13,859 bases of DNA from Oscillospiraceae bacterium (GCA_017411905.1 JAFQPB010000010.1:1-13859), one strand, 5' to 3'. Positions 7,877 through 13,859 are shown, counted from the stretch's first letter. A program made the numbers and translations. The notes: a model not told the origin generated them from the letters alone.

Positions 7877-9193
7877 GTGGATACGCTGATTGCCAATGTG
7901 ACAGTCGTAACTATGAACGAAAAAATGGAGGTGCTCTTTGGCAGCTTCATCGGCATCACGGACGGAAAAATCACCTACATAGGCCCATCTGCCCCGGAGG
8001 AAAGTCCGGAAAAGATCATTGACGGCACCGGAATGGTAGCCATCCCCGGCCTTGTAAATGCCCATACCCATTTGGCGACCACTGCCTTGCGAAGCTACTT
8101 GGACGATGCGGAAAACCGGGAAATGCTTACTGGGCTCCTTCAAAAGGAAGCAAAGATGGATAGCAAGGCCGCAAAGGCCTCTGCGCTTCTGGGTATTGCG
8201 GAATGTCTGCGCTTTGGTATTACCTCCGTATCCGACCTCTACTATTTCCCGGCAGCTACCGCAGAAGCAGCGGCAGAGGCAGGGATCAAGGCAAATGTTG
8301 CCCTGTCTGCCAACCGTTTTATTGACGAAAACGAAGAATTTGACTTTGAGACTGACGAGCAATGCCGGGAAGTGCGCCGTGTTGCAGAAAAATGGCACGG
8401 CTACGATGATGGCAGAATTATGATAGATTGCGGCATCCACAGCGAGTATACCAGTAACTATAAGCTGTGGGAGGCGCTTAGTGTGTATGCCTTGGAGGAA
8501 GGTCTTCGCTTTCAGCTTCACCTTGCCGAGACTGAGGAAGAGGAGGCATCCTGCTTAGACCGCACCGGCCTTTCGCAGGCTGAGCTGCTGTCTGCCCATG
8601 GGCTCTTTCGCGTGCCTGCAACCGCTGCCGGCTGTGTGGCGATGACCGAGGAAGACAGAAAGCTCTTGGGAAAAAAGGGCGTTTCTGCGGTGGCGACTCC
8701 CGTTGCTTACGGCAAAATGGGACAAAAAACTACGCCTATTGCCCCTTGCGTGAAAGCAGGAATGAATGTAGCCCTCGGCACCGGCGGTGCAGTAGAGTGC
8801 GGCAACTTGGATATGTTTGAAACAATGCGGCACACAGCGATGACTGCCCGGGTTTTTGGCGGCGATGCCTCTGCTATGCCTGCCCCTGCGGTGCTGATGA
8901 TGGCAACCGTATGCGGTGCAAGAGCCCAAGGCCGTGCAGAAAGCACAGGTATGCTGAAGGTGGGAATGGACGCGGATATCGTTCTTGTGGATTTCTCTGC
9001 GCCCCATTTGATGCCCTGTCATAATGTGCTGAGCAGCCTTGTGTTCTCCGCCAAGGGCGGCGATGTAGCACTGACGATGGTAAGGGGCAAGGTACTCTAC
9101 CAAAACGGACAATTCCCCACCATAGACTTAGGTGACGTGGTGCAGACCCTTACGCAGTATGCCATTCCCACACTATTCCGGGAAGGGGAATAA
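7877..9193 (+). CDS. Amidohydrolase superfamily protein, MTA/SAH deaminase-like but with incomplete active site
   Basis: A 438-residue protein with the amidohydrolase layout: N-terminal beta-sandwich, PGLVNAHTH (57-65) giving H63 and H65, HSEY with H188, HLAET with H215 and E218, and a C-terminal MKVGMDADIVLVD-like sandwich return. It aligns by eye along its length with MTA/SAH (5'-deoxyadenosine-type) deaminases such as Thermotoga Tm0936. However, the family AHCVHL is AGCVAM here (G252 where the catalytic His should be), SHNPASN becomes VATPVAY, and the metal Asp of GTDGAAS is G303 in GTGGAVE. So the zinc site and proton shuttle look broken. It may be a pseudoenzyme, a binding or regulatory protein, or use different chemistry. 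The frame and codon usage are intact, so it is not an obvious pseudogene. GTG start is supported by AAAGGAAG at 7862-7869; it abuts hemZ with no gap, implying coupling. Confidence 0.9.
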   Translation: MDTLIANVTVVTMNEKMEVLFGSFIGITDGKITYIGPSAPEESPEKIIDGTGMVAIPGLVNAHTHLATTALRSYLDDAENREMLTGLLQKEAKMDSKAAKASALLGIAECLRFGITSVSDLYYFPAATAEAAAEAGIKANVALSANRFIDENEEFDFETDEQCREVRRVAEKWHGYDDGRIMIDCGIHSEYTSNYKLWEALSVYALEEGLRFQLHLAETEEEEASCLDRTGLSQAELLSAHGLFRVPATAAGCVAMTEEDRKLLGKKGVSAVATPVAYGKMGQKTTPIAPCVKAGMNVALGTGGAVECGNLDMFETMRHTAMTARVFGGDASAMPAPAVLMMATVCGARAQGRAESTGMLKVGMDADIVLVDFSAPHLMPCHNVLSSLVFSAKGGDVALTMVRGKVLYQNGQFPTIDLGDVVQTLTQYAIPTLFREGE

Positions 9194-9205
9194 AGGGGGA
9201 CAAAA

Positions 9206-10888
9206 ATGGAAAAGAATAACAATAAGCAGAGCTTCCTCCACGGAGCGGCACTGCTTGCTATCGCAGTGGCGGTGGTAAAGGTCATCGGTGCGCTGTATAA
9301 AATTCCTCTAAAGGGCATCATTGGCGATCAGGGCTACGGCTACTTTACGACAGCCTATGATATTTACTCTGTACTTCTGATGATCTCCACCGCAGGCCTG
9401 CCCATTGCAACCAGCCGTCTCATTAGTGAAGCAAATTCCTTAGGCCGCTACAATCAGGTTCGTAAGATTTACCAAACCTCACGGACGGTATTTTTGTGTC
9501 TTGGTATTTTCAGCACGCTGGTTATGGTGCTGGGCTGTCATTGGCTGGCAAATGTAATGGAGCAGCCGGACGCTTGGGCGGCTATTTTGTGCCTTGCGCC
9601 CTGTGCGCTTTTTATGGGCATTATGTCCCCCAGCCGGGGCTTTTTCCAAGGGCAGGGCAATATGCGCCCCACCTCCCGTTCCCAAATGCTGGAGGCGGTC
9701 ATTAAGCTCATCGTTGGCTTAGCTTTGGCCTTTTGCATTATGCAGATCACCGCGAAGGTCCACTTGGCGGCTGCGGGTGCGATTTTGGGTGTGACGGTAA
9801 GCTGCGCCGTTTCTGCCGCCTATCTCGTCGCCAAGCTCCAAAAGGCATATAAAGTCCTGCCCCAGAGCAGCGAGACCCCGGAAACCTTCGGAAAAACCGC
9901 AAAGGAACTCTTAAAAGTTGCCGTTCCTATTACCATCGGCTCTGCAGGCTTGCAGTTGCTGACGGTGGTGGAGACCGGTCTTTATATGGATCGGATCGTG
10001 GAGCTGCTGAACACAAACCGCTATACAGGCCCACTTATTGACCTGCTTCGCCAGCAGGTGACCGAGGCCACACCCGGGCTTACTGCACAGCAGATCAGCT
10101 CTCAGGTGGCGGTTAACCTGAAGGGTATTTATAATTTCGCATAGACTATTTTCAATATGCCCTGTGCCTTTATCATCCCCATCGGCACCAGTGTCATTCC
10201 TGCCATTACCGAGCATTTGACCCTTCGCCGGGATCAACAGGTGCGTTCTACTGAGGAATCGGCTGCTCGTATTACCGGCCTGATCTCGATGCCCTGCGCA
10301 GTAGGTCTTGTGATCCTTTCTGAGCCGGTTATGGCACTGCTGGGCGGTTATACCGGGCTGAAGCTCGCCCTTGCCGGGCAGCTTATGGCACTGCTGGGTG
10401 TCAGCATATTTGCCTATACGGTGATCCAGTACACCAATGCGGTGCTCCAGTCCCACGGCTATGCCCACGTGCCTGTGGTAAATATGCTGCTGTGCGGTAT
10501 CGTGAAATTAGTGGCGGTCTATTTCCTTGCGGGAAATCCCAATATCGGCATCTTAGGTGTTCCCATTGGCACGATCCTTTGCTATACCTCCATCGCCCTG
10601 ATGAATTTGGCATCCATTCGCCGCTGTGTACCCCAAAAGCCCAAACTGGTGCGCAATCTGCTGCGGCCTCTTTTTGCATCGGTGGCTATGGGCGCGGCAG
10701 TTTACGGTGCGCTGTGGCTTCTGCGGGACGTTTTGCACATAGACAGCCGGGTCATTCTCTGCGGTGGCCCCGTCTGTGTTGGCGTAGTGGTGTATCTTGT
10801 GATGGTGGTTGTGACCCGTACAATTACCAAGGAAGACTGCACACTTTTGCCAAAGGGAGATAAAATTGCTAAAATTCTCCGTTTATAA
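9206..10888 (+). pseudogene. spoVB: SpoVB/MurJ-like lipid flippase (MVF/MATE-type) interrupted by in-frame TAG
   Basis: Proteins of this family flip lipid-linked precursors across the membrane; SpoVB acts in spore cortex formation. The N-terminal part is typical: LHGAALLAIAVAVVKVIGALYKIPL, GYGYFTTAYDIYSVLL, GLPIATSRLISE and RGFFQGQGNM. The frame stops at TAG 10142-10144 after 312 codons (…KGIYNFA), then continues in the same frame through TIFNMPCAFIIPIG…SVIPAI, LISMPCAVGLVIL and more membrane helices to TAA at 10886. Without the stop it would be a 560-residue protein of normal length, so one base change (for example CAG to TAG) explains it. ATG 10157 has no ribosome binding site, so the second half is unlikely to be made separately. 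ATG 9206 has GGGGGA five bases upstream. Nonsense mutation, strain polymorphism, sequencing error and readthrough cannot be told apart here. Confidence 0.85.
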
Positions 10889-10899
10889 CGAAAAAACCC

Positions 10900-10928
10900 T
10901 TGCATTTTAGACAAAAATGTGGTAATTT
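10900..10928 (+). promoter_or_regulatory. Candidate promoter for hup-rqcP
   Basis: TTGCAT at 10900-10905 and an extended -10, TGG then TAATTT at 10923-10928, are 17 bases apart in the 82-bp gap after spoVB. Start of transcription would be near 10935, leaving a leader of about 36 nt with AGAGAGG at 10955-10961 for hup. The -10 is only a partial match; the extended TG helps. HU is normally highly expressed, so a separate promoter here is expected. Confidence 0.4.
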
Positions 10929-10970
10929 GTTGATAGCGTATCACCAAAATTAAAAGAGAGGTATTTTATT

Positions 10971-11246
10971 ATGAATAAAACCGAACTCATCGCGGCCGTT
11001 GCTGAAAAGACCGGCCTGACCAAGAAGGACGCTGACCGCGTCGTAGCTGCTACCTTTGAGACCATTGCCCAGGCTATGGCTGACGGCGACAAGGTTCAGG
11101 TTTCCGGCTTTGGCATTTTCGATGTCAAGAAGCGCGAAGCCCGCACCGGCCACAATCCCCGCACTAAGGAAACCATCCAGATTCCCGCTTCCAAGCAGCC
11201 CGCTTTCAAGGCCAGCAAGACCCTGAAGGATCTGATCGCAAAATAA
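10971..11246 (+). CDS. hup: HU-family histone-like DNA-binding protein
   Basis: A 91-residue nucleoid protein that bends and compacts DNA as a dimer. It has the full HU signature: N-terminal MNKTELIAAVAEKTGLTKKDA helices, GFGIF (46-50), the DNA-embracing arm with RTGHNPRT where P63 is the intercalating proline, and the PAFKASKTLKDLI ending. HU and the related IHF share this fold; presence as a single gene next to rqcP argues for HU. The ribosome binding site AGAGAGG lies nine bases before ATG. Its TAA overlaps the ATG of rqcP in the sequence TAATG, a standard arrangement for coupled translation. Codon use is strongly biased to C-ending codons compared with the neighbours, as expected for a highly expressed gene. 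Confidence 0.97.
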   Translation: MNKTELIAAVAEKTGLTKKDADRVVAATFETIAQAMADGDKVQVSGFGIFDVKKREARTGHNPRTKETIQIPASKQPAFKASKTLKDLIAK

Positions 11247-11485
11247 TGCGCCTTGATAAGTACCTGAAGGTCTCCCGCCTCATCAAGCGGCGCACCGTGG
11301 CCAACGAAGCCTGCGACAACGGTCGTATCAGCGTCAATGGCAGAGTGGTCAAAGCCAGCTATGAAGTGAAGGTGGGCGACAAGCTGGAGATTTCTATGGG
11401 CCCCCGAACGGTAGCCGTAGAGGTCGTTCAGGTGGCCGACAACGTCCGCAAAGACGATGCCGGTATGATGTATAAAGAGATATAA
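11246..11485 (+). CDS. rqcP: S4-domain RNA-binding protein RqcP (YabO/Hsp15-like)
   Basis: A 79-residue protein consisting essentially of one S4 domain: MRLDKYLKVSRLIKRRTVA, GRISVNGRVVK and VKVGDKLEI. In B. subtilis RqcP (YabO) stabilises the P-site tRNA on stalled 50S subunits and works with RqcH to add C-terminal alanine tails. It is related to E. coli Hsp15. The ATG shares its A with the TAA of hup, so it is probably translated by re-initiation; no separate strong ribosome binding site is visible except purine-rich hup codons. The position after hup matches Clostridia, but the usual followers yabP, yabQ and divIC are absent, and a terminator follows at once. Confidence 0.93.
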   Translation: MRLDKYLKVSRLIKRRTVANEACDNGRISVNGRVVKASYEVKVGDKLEISMGPRTVAVEVVQVADNVRKDDAGMMYKEI

Positions 11486-11490
11486 GAAAG

Positions 11491-11520
11491 AAGATGTGCC
11501 AATTTGGCGCATCTTTTTTC
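11491..11520 (+). terminator. Intrinsic terminator of hup-rqcP
   Basis: AAGATGTGCC (11491-11500) pairs with GGCGCATCTT (11506-11515) through ten pairs including one G-T wobble, with a five-base AATTT loop, and runs into six T residues at 11514-11519. It lies five bases after the rqcP stop. Confidence 0.92.
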
Positions 11521-11635
11521 GTATTTTATCGCCGTTTAATGTACAAATAAACGCCGATAACGGGCAGAAAAAAACGGGGGGAGCGCGGAAAAAGACCGCA
11601 TTTAATAATTCCTTAGCTATTTTACCAAAGTGCTC

Positions 11636-11664
11636 TTGACATTTACGAAAATTTGTGATAAAAA
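11636..11664 (+). promoter_or_regulatory. Promoter P1, consensus -35
   Basis: A perfect TTGACA at 11636-11641, 17-base spacer, and TAAAAA at 11659-11664 preceded by TGA (extended -10). Transcription would start near 11671. It lies downstream of the rqcP terminator and points toward the lipoprotein gene. Confidence 0.6.
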
Positions 11665-11689
11665 TAGGTAAAGAATGGGAGTGAAGGAG

Positions 11690-11717
11690 TTGACTTCCGA
11701 TGGCCGTAAAGTATAAT
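11690..11717 (+). promoter_or_regulatory. Promoter P2, near-consensus
   Basis: TTGACT at 11690-11695 and a perfect TATAAT at 11712-11717 with a 16-base spacer. Transcription would start near 11724. P2 sits within the first 50 bases of the P1 transcript, so the two are tandem. Confidence 0.65.
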
Positions 11718-11723
11718 CAGACA

Positions 11724-11814
11724 GATAGACAGATAGGCGTATTGCGGCCTTTTTTACATATAGATTCACCGCTTTTTGAGCGGGCGTGTTGCGCCTGCCC
11801 AAAAGGCGGTTTTT
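11724..11814 (+). ncRNA. Possible short RNA or attenuated leader from P2
   Basis: The interval from the inferred P2 start to the strong terminator is about 90 nt and holds no convincing reading frame. The transcript would begin with a GACAGATA-type repeat (AGACAGATAGACAGATA, 11720-11736) and end in the hairpin. It could be a small RNA or the attenuator-bearing leader of the lipoprotein mRNA. I recognise no riboswitch or RNA family in it. The call rests only on the promoter-terminator spacing. Confidence 0.25.
11768..11814 (+). terminator. Strong intrinsic terminator / attenuator hairpin
   Basis: The left arm 11768-11786 (ACCGCTTTTTGAGCGGGCG) pairs with 11792-11810 (ending AAAAGGCGGT) in about 19 positions with one A-C mismatch and two G-T wobbles, around a five-base loop, followed by TTTTT at 11810-11814. 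On the + strand it would end P1 and P2 transcripts about 150 bases before the lipoprotein ATG. Confidence 0.8.
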
Positions 11815-11854
11815 CGTTCCCGGATGTCCATACAATGCACCTTCGGTAAAATTT

Positions 11855-11905
11855 GTAGGGGAGGCGTTTCGCCTCCCGCGGGTCGATGTGGGCATCGACC
11901 CCTAC
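11855..11905. repeat. Palindromic cloverleaf-like intergenic repeat
   Basis: Outer arms GTAGGGG (11855-11861) and CCCCTAC (11899-11905) enclose two perfect hairpins: GGGAGGCG/CGCCTCCC (11859-11877, TTT loop) and GGTCGATG/CATCGACC (11881-11900, TGGG loop). Elements of this GTAGGGG...CCCCTAC style are, to my knowledge, common in gut Clostridia genomes. No T-tract follows and no protein is encoded. Confidence 0.75.
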
Positions 11906-11954
11906 GAGAGGAAAGGAATCATTGTCAATTCTTAATTTGTAAATCATTTTCCGT

Positions 11955-11961
11955 AAGGAGG
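11955..11961 (+). promoter_or_regulatory. Strong ribosome binding site of the lipoprotein gene
   Basis: AAGGAGG, the full anti-16S match, lies eight bases before ATG 11970 and settles the start, which also gives a complete lipoprotein signal. Confidence 0.85.
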
Positions 11962-11969
11962 AAATTTAT

Positions 11970-13706
11970 ATGAAAAAACTGACCGCCATTGTATTGACCC
12001 TTGCGCTGCTGCTGAGCCTTGCGGCCTGCGGCTATGTGCCCCAATCGGAGCTGGACGATGCTAAGGCACAGATCGAAACCCTTAATCAGCAGATCACCGC
12101 CAAGGAAGCAAAGATCACGACCCTTGAGAGTGAAAAGGCAGCCCTTGCTGCCGAGAAGGCAGAGCTGGAAGGGGAGATAACTTCCCTTGAAGCAGAAAAG
12201 AAAACTCTCGAGGACGAGAAGGTGACCCTTGAAAGTGAGGTTTCGACCCTTGAAGGGGAGAAAAAGACACTTTCTGATAAGGCGGAAGCCCTTGATGCCG
12301 ATATTAAGGAACTGAACGGCAAGGTTGCAGCCCTTGAGGCCAGCGGCGATGCAGACGAAGCCGAGATCGCAAAGCTGAAAGAGGATATTGCAGCCCTTGC
12401 GGATGAGAAGGCTGCTGTGGACGGCCAAGTAACTGCACTTGAAGGAACGATTACCGAAAAGAACAGCGAAATTGCAGCACTCAATTCTTCCCTTTCCGCA
12501 CTTGAAACGGAAAAGGCAGCCCTTACAGCCAGCGTTGCCAATTTGGAGACCTCTATTGCCGCCAAGGAAACGGAGATCACAAATCTCAATTCTTCTATCG
12601 AGACCCTGACTGCTGAAAAGCAGACCCTTTCCGATAGAATTACCGCTCTGGAAAAGGAAAAAGAGACCCTCGAAAACGAAAAGACCGAGCTTGAAAAAGA
12701 AAATGAAGCTCTTAGGAACTGTCTGAAGAATGGGCACGATTATACATATACCGACAACGGCGACGGCACACACGACAGTGTTTGCTCAGTGTGCGGTTAT
12801 GTGAAAGCTGATAATGAAAATCACAACTTTGATGCAGAAAACTATGATTGTATTTGTGGAGCGATTGAAACAGTAGATGTAAATCTGGCAGACTTGACTG
12901 CTACATACGTCATTAACGATAGTAGATGGTATCATTTTACCGGTTCCGGCAACTACGGCATCAAGGTGGAAAGCGGAAATCCGAGGATTGTGCTGAATAA
13001 TGCAAACATTACTGTTGGTGAGGGCAGTGCTATTGCTGTCGCATCCAGCAGCAACGCAACCATATTTGTGCAGGATGACAATTCGTTAAGTACAACAGCG
13101 CAATACTTAGGCACAACTGCTGGCGGTATCTTTGTGGCAGAGGGTGGAACGGTTAATATCACCTCGAACAGTACAAATAATACGCTTCGTGTCACTGGTA
13201 ATACTGCTGCAGCCATTGGCGGAAAGTACGTCTACGCCGGCGAAAGTTATAATGCCGGTAATATTAACATTTCAAACGTCACAGTATATGCGTATACGAA
13301 CAACTATTACGCAGCAGCCATTGGTGCAGCAGGTGTAGGTACCTGCGGAACGATCAATATTACAAACGCAGTCGTATATGCTTATGGTGCCGGTGATAAA
13401 TGGACTTCTGCTCCCGGTATCGGAAACGCCTGGAGTCTTGTGGGTTGGCCTGAAACGATCCCTGTTGTGATCATCTCGGATTCTGAGCTTCATACATTCA
13501 GATATAACTCTGCTTCTGACTATATTGGATATTTGGGCGATGTAGATGGTAATGTCGACGGTTCTACATTCGCTACTGGTAGCATTAACTGTGGCGAAGG
13601 TGGCTCGGTAAAGAGCAGTACCATTTACTGCTACACCGGATTGGATGCCACCACGACGGATAAGGTCGTGACCTATAACGCGGAAGGAACCGCTACAGAA
13701 AACTAA
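11970..13706 (+). CDS. Putative surface lipoprotein: coiled-coil stalk, Cys/His module, beta-helix-like head
   Basis: I do not recognise a named gene. Residues 1-20 are a lipoprotein signal: MKK, hydrophobic core, lipobox LAAC with C20 as the lipidated residue, so the mature protein is anchored outside the cell membrane. Residues about 28-250 are a coiled coil rich in LEXEK-type heptads, with Leu or another aliphatic residue at nearly every position 38+7n to 248 (exceptions near 45, 129, 164 and 199). Residues about 251-298 hold H268-C272-C275 and H285-C294-C296 with a DGTHDSVCSVCGY motif seen in many Firmicute surface proteins, possibly a zinc ribbon. Residues about 301-578 are Ser/Thr/Asn/Gly-rich short strands with three related rungs (AAAIGG then INISNVTVYAY; AAAIGA then INITNAVVYAY; APGIGN then VVIISDSEL), resembling beta-helix carbohydrate-binding-type domains (Cthe_2159-like); this assignment is inference. 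No catalytic motif is seen. A role in surface adhesion or glycan contact is a guess. Confidence 0.85.
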   Translation: MKKLTAIVLTLALLLSLAACGYVPQSELDDAKAQIETLNQQITAKEAKITTLESEKAALAAEKAELEGEITSLEAEKKTLEDEKVTLESEVSTLEGEKKTLSDKAEALDADIKELNGKVAALEASGDADEAEIAKLKEDIAALADEKAAVDGQVTALEGTITEKNSEIAALNSSLSALETEKAALTASVANLETSIAAKETEITNLNSSIETLTAEKQTLSDRITALEKEKETLENEKTELEKENEALRNCLKNGHDYTYTDNGDGTHDSVCSVCGYVKADNENHNFDAENYDCICGAIETVDVNLADLTATYVINDSRWYHFTGSGNYGIKVESGNPRIVLNNANITVGEGSAIAVASSSNATIFVQDDNSLSTTAQYLGTTAGGIFVAEGGTVNITSNSTNNTLRVTGNTAAAIGGKYVYAGESYNAGNINISNVTVYAYTNNYYAAAIGAAGVGTCGTINITNAVVYAYGAGDKWTSAPGIGNAWSLVGWPETIPVVIISDSELHTFRYNSASDYIGYLGDVDGNVDGSTFATGSINCGEGGSVKSSTIYCYTGLDATTTDKVVTYNAEGTATEN

Positions 13707-13786
13707 CGCTACCCCAAAAACCAAAGCAACAACGAAATAAAAGAGCCTGCGACGCACAATGTACGTACAGACCCTTAAAAGCAACC

Positions 13787-13858
13787 GGGCGGTGGAGAAT
13801 TCTCCACCGCCCAAAGCCTTCTCATAGGAAGGTATTGGCGGGACGGGAGACCCGTCCC
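13787..13858. repeat. Three consecutive hairpins at the window end
   Basis: A perfect 26-base palindrome (13787-13812, arm GGGCGGTGGAGAA) is followed by CCTTC/GAAGG (13817-13832, six-base loop) and GGGACGGG/CCCGTCCC (13840-13858, AGA loop). None has a T-tract on the + strand, so these look like intergenic repeat units rather than one terminator, though the first may still stabilise or end the lipoprotein mRNA. The set may continue past the window. The 80 bases between the lipoprotein stop and this cluster show nothing except the 10-base palindrome TGTACGTACA at 13760-13769. Confidence 0.65.
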
Positions 13859-13859
13859 C

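Larger units (their letters stand above)
11521..11969 (+). other. Non-coding leader region with stacked signals before the lipoprotein gene
   Basis: About 450 bases without a credible gene. In order: an imperfect hairpin (11528-11538 with 11548-11558, one mismatch), a G-rich and A-rich stretch, promoter P1 (11636), promoter P2 (11690), a T-run at 11750-11755 preceded by a possible long-loop stem (11702-11709 with 11742-11749), a strong terminator (11768-11814), a palindromic repeat (11855-11905), and the lipoprotein ribosome binding site AAGGAGG at 11955-11961. No good promoter is seen between the repeat and the lipoprotein start, so the gene may depend on P1/P2 readthrough past the terminator. 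Confidence 0.6.

Noticed and set aside
9206..10888. TAG reassigned to glutamine (alternative genetic code) as an explanation for the spoVB stop
   Set aside because: The ytvI-like gene ends normally in TAG at 938-940 and no other gene here has an internal TAG. One interrupted gene is better explained by a point mutation or error.
10157..10888. The second half of spoVB as a separate gene starting at ATG 10157
   Set aside because: There is no ribosome binding site before it, and the sequence just upstream (TIFN) is already family sequence in the same frame.
11675..11716. A 13-codon frame (ATGGGAGTGAAGGAG start) just after P1, considered as a leader peptide
   Set aside because: The upstream purines are weak, there is no run of regulatory codons, and it would span P2. 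Evidence is too thin.
11700..11849. A 49-codon frame starting ATG with AAGGAG ten bases upstream
   Set aside because: It runs straight through the strong terminator hairpin and overlaps the P2 promoter, and its Cys/Gly-rich composition comes from the hairpin arms. No family is recognised, so it is not listed as a gene.
11925..12773. A 282-codon frame on the - strand opposite the coiled coil
   Set aside because: It is a shadow of the repetitive LEXEK heptads read in reverse; the Cys/Phe/Gly-rich product resembles no family and has no ribosome binding site, while the + strand protein has a lipobox and strong start.

Overview
The window looks like chromosomal DNA of a Clostridia-type Firmicute, most likely a gut Oscillospiraceae/Ruminococcaceae relative. 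The evidence is indirect: moderate GC, strong AGGAGG-type ribosome binding sites, TTG and GTG starts, a recJ-rel-dtd-metallohydrolase-hemZ gene order familiar from Clostridia, and sporulation-family genes (a YtvI-like membrane protein, SpoVB, and the HU-RqcP pair). Species cannot be named from sequence alone. Every supported gene is on the + strand. No tRNA, rRNA, CRISPR array or transposase was seen.

Region 1 (1-6303): the 3' part of an AI-2E/YtvI-family membrane protein, then after a candidate promoter a tight run of recJ (ssDNA exonuclease), rel (bifunctional (p)ppGpp synthetase/hydrolase), dtd (D-aminoacyl-tRNA deacylase) and a GloB-like metallo-beta-lactamase-fold hydrolase. Gaps are 4-10 nt, so this is probably one operon for DNA repair, stringent response and translation quality control. 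The apt gene that often sits between recJ and rel is absent.

Region 2 (6304-10888): a palindromic repeat of about 100 bp, then hemZ, an abutting amidohydrolase, and a SpoVB-type flippase. Two things are odd. The amidohydrolase has the fold motifs of MTA/SAH deaminases but lacks the catalytic His and the metal-binding Asp. The spoVB reading frame carries an in-frame TAG after codon 312 and then stays open for about 247 more codons.

Region 3 (10889-11520): its own candidate promoter, hup (HU) and rqcP (S4-domain ribosome quality control factor) overlapping by one base, and a clear intrinsic terminator. The yabP/yabQ/divIC genes that commonly follow rqcP are not here.

Region 4 (11521-13859): a complex non-coding stretch of about 450 bp with two consensus-like promoters, a strong terminator hairpin and a palindromic repeat, leading to a 578-aa lipoprotein. 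That protein has a lipobox, about 210 residues of unbroken heptad coiled coil, a Cys/His module, and a beta-helix-like C-terminal domain: a membrane-anchored stalk with a head. The window ends in three consecutive hairpins that look like intergenic repeats.

Most of the window is ordinary core genome. The points most worth following are the catalytically incomplete amidohydrolase, the interrupted spoVB, the promoter/terminator-rich leader, and the stalked lipoprotein. I saw no clear novel defence or mobile system.
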